A stretch of DNA of 64,000 bases. Origin: Allium sativum. Taxonomy: Eukaryota; Streptophyta; Magnoliopsida; Asparagales; Amaryllidaceae. Location of the stretch: contig CM060918.1 of the NCBI GenBank assembly GCA_030737875.1, positions 769,972,552 through 770,036,551 on the forward strand, read 5' to 3'. A program made the position numbers and the translations under genes. Each line of letters opens with the position of its first letter. Positions within the stretch are counted from its first letter, which is position 1. Below are positions 11,396 through 22,330 of this stretch, piece by piece. The notes beneath the pieces are model-generated. The model saw only the letters and a program-made list of their open reading frames with translations, was not told the DNA's origin and did not search any database.

Positions 11396-12033
11396 CTAGA
11401 TGATCATTCCCTTTAAAACTCTACAATGGTTTATTTTGTGCCCATTTACCATATGGTAGTAGCAATATGACCCTTCTTTCTTAGCTTTGTTTTTGGGTTT
11501 CTTTTTTAACGATGGCCAAAAATTTAACTCGCATCCAATTAGGAAGTAGATACCCTCAATCGACATTGTGAGCGTACAACCTTTTGGCAACCATGACTCG
11601 AAAGCCCTCTTTCGTTGTTGCATTTTGGCGCTTTTATTACTTGATTTTGTCATTTCTTCCTCATTCCTAAACTTCCTTTTAATTGCCTTTCAACATAAGG
11701 GTATATCTCTTTCAGACCTTTTATTGGTAAGAGGAATGGAAGCCTTCTCAACCCTTTGTTTGAATATGTTTCCTCTAGTCTGAGTTAGGATAGCTTCTTT
11801 GATATAGAGAAAGGAGTAACATCTTTCCACCGAGGACCGTTATAGGGCAAAATTCGGAGTCGGTCCTAAGTGGAAGCGGTTAATGCTCCATCGATCAGGG
11901 TCATATCTACATTCTTCTCTTTCTCTTGGATACGCATGGTTTCTAATTTGAACTTTTCGATCACCCATGGCTCGCCAATACTTTTCCCAACCATGGGAAC
12001 CCCATTAGTAACTGGTAGAGATCTTCTATCCAT
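11396..12033 (-). pseudogene. gag: degenerate Tat/Ogre-like gag
   Basis: On - the sequence opens with an ATG at 12033 and reads through several stops and frame changes to a recognisable nucleocapsid motif, SYCYYHMVNGHKINHCRVLK (CX2-type knuckle with His and final Cys), near 11420-11475. The best single open stretch is 11396-11653. This YC..H...GH....C..LK pattern is typical of Gag in the Tat/Ogre branch. Its position 3' of the tRNA-Asn PBS on the same strand supports gag. No pol follows, so the internal region is deleted or replaced by the repeats at 10010-11225. Confidence 0.6.
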
Positions 12034-12123
12034 AACGTTCGCCTCTTCAAGGATTAGTCCAATCCGGGACGGAACATCACAGGTGGATATGTGGAAAGGT
12101 TAACCAAAGGATCGTAGGTTCAA

Positions 12124-12141
12124 GCCGTCCTTCTAGCGCCA
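12124..12141 (-). other. primer binding site, tRNA-Asn
   Basis: On - the sequence reads TGGCGCTAGAAGGACGGC. It matches the complement of the 3' end of plant tRNA-Asn at 16 of 18 positions as I recall that tRNA, and lies three bases from the LTR end at 12145. Confidence 0.7.
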
Positions 12142-12588
12142 AAATGTTAACGATATTTTTCGTCAACACCGCAGATAGGTCAATGGGAATGGACCTAAGG
12201 GGAAAAAACAGCTTGTTTGGCTTTCACGAGGTTGGGTTAGACCACTATCACTAGGTATCAAGGCCTCGGAGAGACGGATCACTAAACTCAATTTTCAACA
12301 AAGGACTTAACGGATGACAGAAAAAAATTCCGCACCAAGCTCACTAAAAGATCTGAATTCGTAGGGAGGGTCTAAGCTTGCAGGAAGGGTTCAAACATAT
12401 TGTAGAAGGTGACACATCCGATAGGAAAATACTGTAAGTGTAGATCTGCTCTTTATTAATCTTCCATTTTGAGTACATGAACAACATAGAAGAAATCCTC
12501 CAATTGATCTAAATACCAGAGTTTATTCTAGAGAAAAAGAGTATAAGAATCGGAATGAGATCACCCCCTAAATGTGACCCTAGGGTCC

Positions 12589-12596
12589 TATTTATA
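12589..12596 (-). promoter_or_regulatory. LTR TATA box (Tat-like)
   Basis: CCTATAAATAGG on -, within the LTR and upstream of AATAAA on the same strand. Confidence 0.6.
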
Positions 12597-12938
12597 GGAA
12601 ATTTGGGGCCCCTTCCGCTTTTGGTCTATTGGGCCTGCAGGAACCTTAGTCAAGTGCTTTTCTCCTTGGCCTCTGATGTTTGGCTTTCATATGCTTTGTC
12701 GTGCGGATTATAGCTTCAGGAGGGAAGGTCCCGATCAGTTGGGGCCTCTTTGAGATTAGGATGAGCTTGTAGATGTGGTGACTTTTGGATGGTGTTTGAA
12801 CTTCTGGTAGTAGCTCCTGGGTATAGGCTCTCGGGCGTAAGCTTTCAGATGTAGGCCTTCGGCTTTCTCACGTATACCTAGAGGAGTTGGTCCTTCCGAT
12901 GTATGTGGATAGGTGCCGGTTCGAAACCATTGTTGGTG

Positions 12939-13198
12939 TCCGTACTAAGTAGATTAGTATGGATAGCCTGTAATTCCGCTAGGGTTCCGGTTGGCCTTCC
13001 AGTGGAGCTTTTGGGATGGTCCGGTCTTCCGAAAGGCAGCTCTCGGTTATGTGTTGTTGTCCATCAATGTGACCTTTCGGCATTCATGCAGCAGATGTTT
13101 AGGAAGATGGTTCTGGATAATCACTTTATACTCCTGGTGTGATACTTTTGACGTCTTCGTCTCTTGATGTATCGGTACTAAGTGAGTTAATACCGATA
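12939..13198. repeat. two diverged copies of a hairpin in the Tat-like U3
   Basis: Copy 1 (12939-12963): TCCGTACTAA, 5-base loop, TTAGTATGGA. Copy 2 (13170-13198): TATCGGTA, 13 bases, TACCGATA. Both are followed by TAGCC or ATAGCC, and the primary sequences differ while the stems are kept. Confidence 0.65.
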
Positions 13199-13353
13199 GC
13201 CTTTCCGGGTTTCAATAAGCAGGGCATGTACCTCCCTCTTTCTTGGTTTCCGGTCTAGACAACCTTTCATCATGGAATTTCCTGTCGGGCATATCCTATC
13301 GAATGAACCCTGTCGGATAGACTTTGCTGGCATTCTGTAGGCTTTGATCTCTA

Positions 13354-15429
13354 TGATGACCCCAAAATCCTGTAGTACGTAAGCAAGGATAATCATTGGA
13401 ATATAACACGTAAACAGTAACAGCAGAACAAAAATATAGAATTACAGCAGAAAATGTATCTCAAATTACACTGGAAATAATATCATCAGAGTTACACAGC
13501 ATAATAGGATCATACTTATAACATAATACAGTTTTCAAATTAATATAAAATGTCTGCAGCGGAATCAAATATAATATACTAAATGAAATTTGAACAGCAT
13601 AATAGGAATGGTAAGATCCATCTTCAGCTCCATAGCTATCCAGAGTGAGTCTGCTAAAACCTGTATACAAGGCTGCCCATGTGGAAAAGAGGGCATCCGA
13701 GTTTGCAAAGAGAAACAAACTACGAGTCAGTCATGGGACTGGTATGAGAAATCTAATTAACCTATTTAATAATAAGGCTAATCACAGGATCATGCCGCTA
13801 ACGCGGAACGGGTTTACTCCATTGGACTGCCAGTGCATGAAATAAAGTAAATCGTTAAAACAACGCAATGCTTTTTAGAAAAATGAAACCATTATAAGAC
13901 TCAAGTCCCATCACACAATGCAATGCAAACCGGAGGATAGAGTTCTACCTTATAATGGTCAAAAATGTTTGATACGATAAAACGAATTTGATATTATTAT
14001 TAGTATATATATATATATATATATATGTTTCAAAAACATTTCAATCATAATATATCAATCATAGACGGCATAGCTACCATATACTATGTCGCCATATATA
14101 GGTTTACAATCAAAACCGCATGGGTCGTATTGGAAGTTGGATTTCCATCATGAACCAAGGCAAGAGATAGTCCTTACCGAATTCGAGACACTCTAGCCCG
14201 TGTCTCAGGATTAGAGCTCGAGTGAGCCTTGGAGCGCTAGGGTCGGTCCACAAATAATGTTAGTGGATTAGTTATGCCTAAACAATACGTCTCCCCGCCC
14301 TATGGGGCGTAAATAGAGCCACTAGGGACTCAAATCTGAGGTACCTCGCTTTCATCATCCACATAAGTAAAAATATCTGGGCTTGTAAAACCCAAACACC
14401 ACTTCTAGCTAGAAAGAAACGCATGTTCTCCCTGGGGTCCTTCTCCCGTTTTTGGTTCATACCGGGGTGTGAGGCTCGCGAAGTAACGCTATACATAAAG
14501 CTATGCTACAATAAAGCTGTGCTTTGATCATCAACCACAAGGCTCTGCTTTTCAACAATAAGTCTTGATCATTTGCATCTTGGCATGCCACACTGACAAT
14601 TCATGACATGCGATCGATAACTATCAATATATAATCTCTGAGCTCGTGCGTCTCAGAGAAGGGTGTTAAGTAAGAGAATGAATTCTCCTCCACCAACAGA
14701 TATATATTACATGGAGTGAAATCCAATGTCAGACACACATCCATTTACAAGTTCGTTCTGGATCTAAACGAAACCGGAGACACCTTATTCCTCGTCCCAT
14801 ATGTCCAATACGGAAGAGAGGTGCTCGCATATCCAGACGATCAACAAGTACGTCCGGACAACTATCACTGTAACCCTTTACTGGGAGCTAACCAATGCCG
14901 GGCATCAGTAGTTATCTATTCGATGTGAAGATCGCCGGTCTTCAATCACCGTCTTCAAATCTTCGACTTCCAATCATCGTATAATTATTTGAAATGAGAG
15001 TTAACTCGGACTTTTCAAATAATTCTCGAATATATATGCTTTAAATCATTTCTTTTCATTCCATATCGTATATAATGATTTATCGCTATTTTTATTTATT
15101 TAAAAATAGCGATTTTTAATTAAATGAGGCTTCAGGTCATTACATGGTACTGGCGCTGTTTTCATCAAAATTTGATTTACACTTTTCTCAAAATATAACC
15201 GTTGGATCTTAGCAAATTACATATCGTTGGAAAGATCTTTCCGAAATGAACCCAACGGTTCCAGTTTTGGGAAAATCCGACGGTCGGATCTTTCGATATA
15301 ATCATTTGAAGTTACGATTTTAAAATGCGAACTACAGCGGCGCGATTCGTTTTATTTTAATTTATATTTATATATAAATATATATCGTTCGACGATATCA
15401 AACTATTTTCAATTCAACTTTGATTTCTT
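13354..15429 (-). repeat. long Tekay-type LTR segment, 3' part on -
   Basis: The - strand is homologous to the 3' part of the long LTR at 55819-61991; both contain ACCAGTCCCATGACTGAC (13726-13743 here, 61563-61580 there) and AACCCGTTCCG. The left end TGATGACCCC fits an LTR terminus. A U3-like core (GATCCGACCGTCGGATTTT, CCAACGG) lies at about 15150-15345. Whether it joins with 17251-19080 into one LTR of about 5.7 kb or is a second LTR is unresolved; the second U3-like core favours two. Confidence 0.6.
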
Positions 15430-15513
15430 TTATATATGAAATCATATATTACATTAAAAATGAAATTTTTATTGATAATACCATTCTTTTTGTACATTGA
15501 ATCTTTTATATGA

Positions 15514-15562
<49 letters not shown>

Positions 15563-17250
15563 ATATATTACATGGAAATGAAATTTGTTTTATCATTCAT
15601 CTATAGAAAAAAATTGTAATCTTTTATTTCAATACAATATTACATTGAAAAATGTAATCTCTTATCTCAATATATGTTTACATTGGAAATGTAACTTTTT
15701 ATTTCAAAATTTATTTATATTGAGATGTAAACTTTCTATTTCAATATATTATTATATTGAAAAGGTAAGCTTTTTATTTAATATTCTATTTACATTGGAA
15801 AATGTAAATTTCTAATCATTCTTTTATTTACAATGAAAATGTAAATTTTTATGTAATCTTTATTTACATTAACAAGTGTAAATTGCTATGCTTTGCTTTG
15901 ATTACATATAAAAATGTAATTCTTGTACTTCATTCTTTGATTACATATAAAAATGTAATCTTCCTAATGAAATCTTTTATTTCATTTACAATGTAAATTT
16001 TATAGAAAAACATATTTTATATATCAATGGACATTTTTAATGTTCCATTCTCATTAAAAATGTAAATTCTAATGTCCCATACATTTTATTTAACAAATGT
16101 ATTATTTTTAATGTAATATATACATAAAAATATAAATGTCAAGGTTGATACATTTCTATTCCTAATGTGTTCATTTTTAATGTTACATTACATTAAAAAT
16201 GAAAAAATTTCAAAGTAAATACATTTTATTTAACAAGGGACTACATTTAATCATGCATTGCATTAAAATGTATTTTCAATATAAATGCATTTCTATTTAA
16301 CCAATGACTATTTTTAATGTTGGGTTACATTAAAAGTATAAATTTTAAAGCAAAGACATTTTAATATATCATTGGTCATTTTTAAGGGTTTGTTGACATG
16401 AAAAATGTAAATTTTCAAAGAAAACACTTTTTGTTATTGCAATGACCATTTTTAAAAGGGTCATTTACATAAGAATATAAAACTTAATGTAAACCATTAT
16501 TATCATATCAATGTTCATTTTAATATAAACGTTTAAAATGCAAAAGCTAATGTAAATACATTTTATATAGTACTGTGGTATTTTAATGTTTTCATATACA
16601 TTAAAATACAAAATTCCCATGTAAATACATTTTCTATAGTAATTGACATTTTTAATGTTTGATTTACATTAAAAAGGTAAAATCCAATGTAAAAACCTAT
16701 TCATTTAACAATGTCTATTTTTCATTAAAAATGTATATACATTAAATAGTAATGTCAATGTAAAAACATTTTTACCTATCAATGTTTTATTTTTTTTTAA
16801 TGTTGACATACATTAAAAATATAAATTCCATCTCAATACATTTCTTTCATTACATAAAAAAATAATCTTTTTGTGTTTCATATACATTAGAAATGATGTT
16901 TTCAATATAAACATTTTATATATCAATGTTTTATGTTAATGTTTCACTTACGTTAAAAAAAAAAATTTCACTGTAGTATATTCCTGTATCAAAATGTTGA
17001 TTTTAATGTTTCATATACATTAAAATATATATCTAATGTAAATGCATTTCTATATTACATTGTTTTATTTTTACTATTTTATTTACATTAAAAATGTAAA
17101 TTTCAAATGTACATACATTTTTATTTAACAAATGACTGTCTTTGATTTTCAACAAAACATGAATTTTATATTGACATACAACGATCATTTTCCTATTCAT
17201 ATATATGTATTAAAAATATAATTTTCATATTGTTCAAACAATTAATATAT
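15430..17250. repeat. AT-rich palindromic tandem array (ACATT/AATGT units)
   Basis: About 1.8 kb of degenerate units. The right part has a period of roughly 65-72 bp, each with a TTACATTAAAAATGTAA-type inverted repeat and an AATGTNNATTTTTAATGT phrase. The left part (to about 15990) has shorter units of about 45 bp. A (TA)n run lies at about 15517-15550. No coding. Confidence 0.8.
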
Positions 17251-19080
17251 AATAACATGAATATTTATAACACAAGAATATTTCAGAAAATTTCGGCAGC
17301 ATAACGGCAGGGTAATTAAAACCGGCACCGTCCCGATGTACGGCTCCTCGCACTACCTTAGGCCTCGCGGCGTTTACAAGAGGTTTAATTTCCTAATACA
17401 TTTTTCTAGGCAGTCTAAAGCCATATTATCAATCAATTTCATTTTTCAACCACAAACAAACACCACAATTCAACCAATCACATACCACAAATTAATCAAG
17501 TCGTCCATGGTCTATGGACGACGGGTGTCGGGAGTTTCTAAACTCCATCTGCATCCTAAAATAATTTTATTTAATTTATTCGAATTCAGAAATCTCACAT
17601 TGCTTTCTATTTATTCTAAAATTGTAGAAGGCTCCAAAAATTCTCCAGTCAGTTCTGGAATGTTGTGTACGATGCCACGGTCCCAATGTTTCCTGTTTCA
17701 TTGGATTTGTTATTGCATGATAAAGATACAAATTTTTATTCGATATAATGAATCAGCAATGCTTTAAAGTGTTATCATTAATTTAATTATATACCTCGTT
17801 AACTAGCCGATGATTTCCATAATTGTTCAAATCTAGGTTTCACTTTTACTTCTGATCCGCTCAGCTTGGACATGATCGGACCAGACCACGTCGAAGGCCT
17901 CGGAGAGGCGCACCTCTGCGCTAAACGACATCGAACTCGCCGGAGATCTGGAGGCGAAAATTGGCCGTGAACGGCGCTAGTTTCGAGGTCTTTATCTCGA
18001 GCTGCGGGCGACGATGGGAGATGAGGCGGATACGGATGTGGAGATTAGAAGAATCTCTACAAAAGCTTCAACAGGGCCGATCAATTCTGATGTGTGGTTG
18101 GGGAATTATTTGAGGAGGAACAATGGAGCAACCACCGCCATTGATATTGATGGGTATCGGGTTCAAACGAGGGAGAAAATACAGTATACGCGTATGTATA
18201 CGGTATATATACGTATTTTTTATTTTAGTTTAGTTTATTTAAATCTTTTAATTTCTATCTCGCTCCTAACTCCAAATCAAACCCAACGAGTGACGCCCCT
18301 AGCAAAATACCCCCATTCCAGACACAATGGGATATGTCCTGTAAGCCAATTCAATTGTTTCGATAGGTTTTTCTTTAAATTTAAATATAAAATATTTAAT
18401 TATATAATTTGATCGTACATTTTAATTTACCGGGGCCACATACTGACTCCAAAAATTCCCGAAAAATAAATCTAGCTATGTTTTGATGATATGGTCCTAA
18501 CAAAAATAATTTCGTCGGATTTGGAGATAGTTTGAAAAATGGCCATTTTCTGGTCGATCGAAATTGACTGAAATTGAAAAAACACATTTTCTTTTGTCAC
18601 GCTCACATATTGATTCCAAAAATTATGAAAATTGGAATCTAGAAATAATTTGACATTCCGGATCCAACAAAAGTGGTTTCATCGAAAATGGAGGTCGTTT
18701 GCAAAATGGCTATTTATACGGGCCAAATATTATATTAAATTCCATAACGACTATTCTGAAAATTCAACTGACCATAACTTTTGAATCCCGCTATGAAATT
18801 TCAATTTTTCAGATTCGTTGGAAAGATATTATTAAATAGATTCTAATATTTTTGGTTTCACCAAAATCTGATTTATTTTGCATCCTGTACATTCAGTCAA
18901 AGTTCAAATTCAAATTTTCAAACTACCGCGCTATTTCTAACTCCTTTTAAAAATTAAAATAAAAATATTCGTTCAAACTTCGATTTAAATAAATTTTTAA
19001 TCATTTTTATTTAAAATAAATTATTTTAACTATTTAAAATTGAAAATTTTAAATTGGTTCTGATTTTCCGTGTTGTTACA
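17251..19080 (-). repeat. Tekay-type LTR, 5' (U3/R) part on -
   Basis: On - it starts TGTAACAACACGG (19080) and matches the LTRs at 22331-24889 (-), 44698-46132 and 47161-48599 (+) along U3, including a GCGCGGTAGTTTG core, GAATGTACAGGAT and CCAACGAATCTGAA. A GC-rich stretch at about 17850-18060 and a donor-like GTGAGA (17593-17598) follow. A purine tract at 19081 precedes it, so this is a 3' LTR. Confidence 0.75.
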
Positions 19081-19375
19081 ATCTCCCTAGAGGGTGTCGG
19101 TTTATGCTGCTCTCAGATCATTATTTACTACTTTCAGATCTTCCTATTATTCAGATTTTTGCATTCAGAAGGTTCTTTTATGTTTGTGTTCCCCCAATAC
19201 CCTTCACCGTCAGCTGATTTCGGAGTTAATTTTGGTAGCAACACCATACTTCGACAAGACTTTAAAAGATTGGACATACTCTAGAACAGTCGACTTCCAT
19301 TGCTTAAGATCAAGAAAGTGACAAGCAAGGATTTCATTTTCGGACTCTGGAACGAATTTAAGCTCAAATCTGTCT
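19081..19375 (-). other. internal remnant with polypurine tract
   Basis: Bases 19081-19092 read TCTAGGGAGAT on -, directly before the LTR start, comparable to GTGGGGGAGAT before 47161. The rest continues past the gag remnant in broken frames. Pol is absent. Confidence 0.5.
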
Positions 19376-19810
19376 TTAAACTGTTTCTACCAATTCAAAC
19401 CAATCAAGAGCACACTCTTGGAGCATACTCGATGCCACAAGAACGTGCCTATGCTCAGAAATTTCCATGCGAGGGAAAATACGCTTACAAATACGAAGCC
19501 AAACCTGGATCTCAAGAACAGTCTCGGTGCCTTTAAATGGCTTCCCTCCGAGATGGGAGAAATCACAACATATAAGCACAAAAGTTGATTTGTGCGGTGG
19601 AGTGGAACGAGATGAAGCAGGAGGTTGGGTATTCCTAATAAGTTCTAATATTTGCTCGGAGGACATATAAAATCCCTCTGGACAGAAATCACTAGCTGGT
19701 CTAGTATTCTCTGTGGGTTGTGGGTTATTAGATGGCTCTACCCTGTCTTTGGGACCAGTTCCACTAGTCGTTCTAGAACCTGAAGGTTGCTCTTTACCAC
19801 GACTAGTCAT
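19376..19810 (-). pseudogene. gag: Tekay-like gag N-terminal remnant
   Basis: 144 codons on -. A low-complexity N-terminus rich in S/T/P/N is followed by the gag core beginning LGGKPFKGTETVLEIQVWLR, which parallels [20 protein letters not shown] in the intact Gag-Pol at 29600-33991. Further matches are MEIS, LVASSMLQECALDWFELV. A stop interrupts the core after WFELVETV, far short of full Gag, and no zinc knuckle or pol remains. The start at 19810 is preceded, two bases upstream, by a pyrimidine tract ending CAG (19813 on +), resembling a splice acceptor. It belongs with the 3' LTR ending at 19080. Confidence 0.75.
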
Positions 19811-22330
19811 AACTGAAAGATAAGATAAGATTGGAACAACATAAGGTAAGATATATTCATATATTCATCAATAAGGAATATTACGGAATTTTCATTAATT
19901 TAACATTCCTAAACATGTTCCCACTCCCATATCTAGCCTTTAATGCTTATGCAGTTGTGAAATGCACTCTGCATGATGGTTGGCTGTGTTTGATTATTGT
20001 TGTGTACATGGGTGTATGAAATCCATATAAATAAAATTATATGGTAATTGACTCTGTCTGATTCCAATTCGAAAAGAACGAATATATTAAAATAACGAAT
20101 ATTTTAAAATGGCGAATAATGAATATTTTAAATAACTAATATTTAAAAATAATATTCAATAATGGATCAAAATATGATTTTGATGTCCAATTTGGGATGG
20201 ACACAAAAATATTTAAATATATAAAGCCGTGTTGATTAAATTAACGCCATTTTGACGGGAACGATATTTATACCGATTTTATTCATTTTTATAATGAATA
20301 TCGAAAAGGAAGTGATTTCAAAATCTAATGTTTTGAAAATATTATTATTTATATATTAATGATATGAAATATTCAATTTTGATTTAAAATTGAATATGAA
20401 GTTGAAATCGTTTTGAAAACAAATATAAAACGATTTATAAAATACATTTTAAATGGAAATCGACGAAATATATATAATATATATTATATATATTTAATGG
20501 CCTGAATAGAACACGCCGCGCCGCGCCAGTTTGCGAATTTCGACCATTGACTTCGAATTGACATTACGGGAGATCCGACCGTCGGATTCTCCTAAAACCA
20601 GAACTGTTCGGTTCGTATCGAAAAGAGCTTTCCAACGAATATAAGAGATTTGAAATCTAACGGTTAGATTTGGACTTATATCCAAATAAAATTTGGAAAA
20701 GGTCGCTGTAAGTGCAGTTCGATGACCATTTATGGAAATCGACTGTACGGGCCTTGATAAAATTATTAAAACTATCAATAATTTGTGTAAAATCATAATA
20801 AGTGATTTGGAAAGAATTGGGATGAAAAATTCCATATTTGAAACGATAAAAATATATTTTTATCAAAATGAACTAGTTATGAACTAGAATTATAAATCCA
20901 ATATTTTTAAATAAATAAATTGGATTTGAAATGGTTTTAAAAATAACCAGAATTTTCGATTTATAAATTGGAATGGATTTGTATCAAAATTATCTTCGGA
21001 ATAATTTGATACTGGATTCCGTGATTATACGGGTATTGTGGAGGAATTTGGAAGATATACATATCGTTATTCCCAATACGATATTTGTTGATTTCAGAAT
21101 TTGATATTGAATATAAGCCGGTATAATTTCTATTCAGAGCCTTGTATTTAATATTGAATTAGATTTTGGGTTTGTAGTGAACGGTGTCTTCACTAACACT
21201 GTTCTTAAACCCAGTTTAGAAAAGAATATATCTTTTAATTAAGATTTAGTGAAGTTTTCCAATTAATTAACATTTACTTGAAATTGAATAAAAGAATTGA
21301 ATTTTGGGTTTGTCGTGAATGGTGTCTTAAATAACACCATTCTTAAACCCCATGTGAAAAGAATAAATCTTTTAATTAAGATTATTAGAGCTTCCAGTTA
21401 ATTAACATTTAATTGGAATTGAAATGGAATGTGAATTGGGTTTATTGTGTGCTGTGTTTTAACGACATTCGTTCTTTAACCCGATCTACAGTAAAATGTG
21501 ATTTGGAATATATACATTTTTTATTAAGATTTAATGGGATTTTCCAAAGTAAAGTTTTCCAATTAATTAATATTTAATTGGAATGGAATGGAATTCAATT
21601 TGGTAATAATCAGAATGAACTTCTGTGGAGGAAGACTGTTAATATATATGGAATTTAAAAGGCTTTGTCATTATTCCATTTATATTATTAGTCGGATACA
21701 GAAATTGATATCGATTATATATTGATCTATTTTCCGTGAAGATTCCATAATTAATGGAATGTGATTTGGGTTTTGTCGTGAACTGTGTTTTAAATGACAT
21801 TAGTTCTTTAACCCAGTTAAAGACAGGATTACATGTCTAACATTGTATTTCGAACTCTATGGTTGATCTCTGTCAAATATATATCTTTTTGGTGGTGGAG
21901 AATGTATTCTCTTGCTTAACACCGTTCTCTGAGACGTACAAGCTTAGAGGTTATATATCGGCAGAAATCAATAGTACGGTGTAGATTGTCGATGCGACAT
22001 GTTTGTGTTTCCAAAGTTAAATAATCGTAAATATTGATTTTTGGGAAGATTAAAACTAAGTGGAATTTTAATGAATCTTTAATTAGATTGAAATGTGAAT
22101 TGATAATTTAAATTATCAGATTTGGGAAATGACCGAGAGCGGAGTATCATCGGTTTTGCTCCAAGCGATAGTAAAATCTTTAATTAAATTTGAACGGAAA
22201 ATGGTAATTAAGTTTACCGATAACACTGTGGTGTTAGATATGGAGTATTACCAGTTTTTCTCTATAGGATGAATAGGTTGGGACTGGGAAAATAAGTAAA
22301 TGATTACTTCAGTAAAGTGCACTAATCTCG
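19811..22330 (+). repeat. Tekay-type LTR fragment on +, boundaries unclear
   Basis: 20490-20720 carries a U3-like core (GATCCGACCGTCGGATTCT, CTTTCCAACGAATAT) that is the reverse-complement counterpart of 15150-15345. 21895-21950 (GGTGGTGGAGAATGTATTCT, CTGAGACG) matches the - strand at about 14650-14700. 22110-22180 shares GCAGTATCATCGGT-like wording with internal sequence at 62510. 19811-20480 is AT-rich with nothing recognisable. Confidence 0.5.
21168..21814 (+). repeat. four hairpin units of GGGTTT...AAACCC type
   Basis: Stems at 21168-21212, 21306-21350, 21438-21482 and 21768-21814. Each runs from GGGTTT through a GAAYGGTGT-like arm to an ACACYRTTC-like arm and AACCC. Units 1-3 are spaced 132-138 bp with shared AATTAATTAACATTTA flanks; unit 4 is 330 bp on. 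Confidence 0.75.

Larger units (their letters stand above)
12145..13353 (-). repeat. LTR of Tat-like element (5' LTR on -), right side truncated
   Basis: It begins (plus-left) TGTTAACGATATTTTTCG next to the PBS, so it is a 5' LTR read on -. It carries a - strand TATA box (12589-12596) and a - strand AATAAA (12452-12457). The right edge is probably cut by the LTR-like sequence starting TGATGACCCC at 13354. No partner LTR is seen. Confidence 0.6.

Noticed and set aside
15135..15144. TGTAATGACCTGAAG on - as the start of an LTR
   Set aside because: It resembles the LTR start at 55819, but no purine tract or TSD is next to it and U3-like sequence continues to its right to about 15345.
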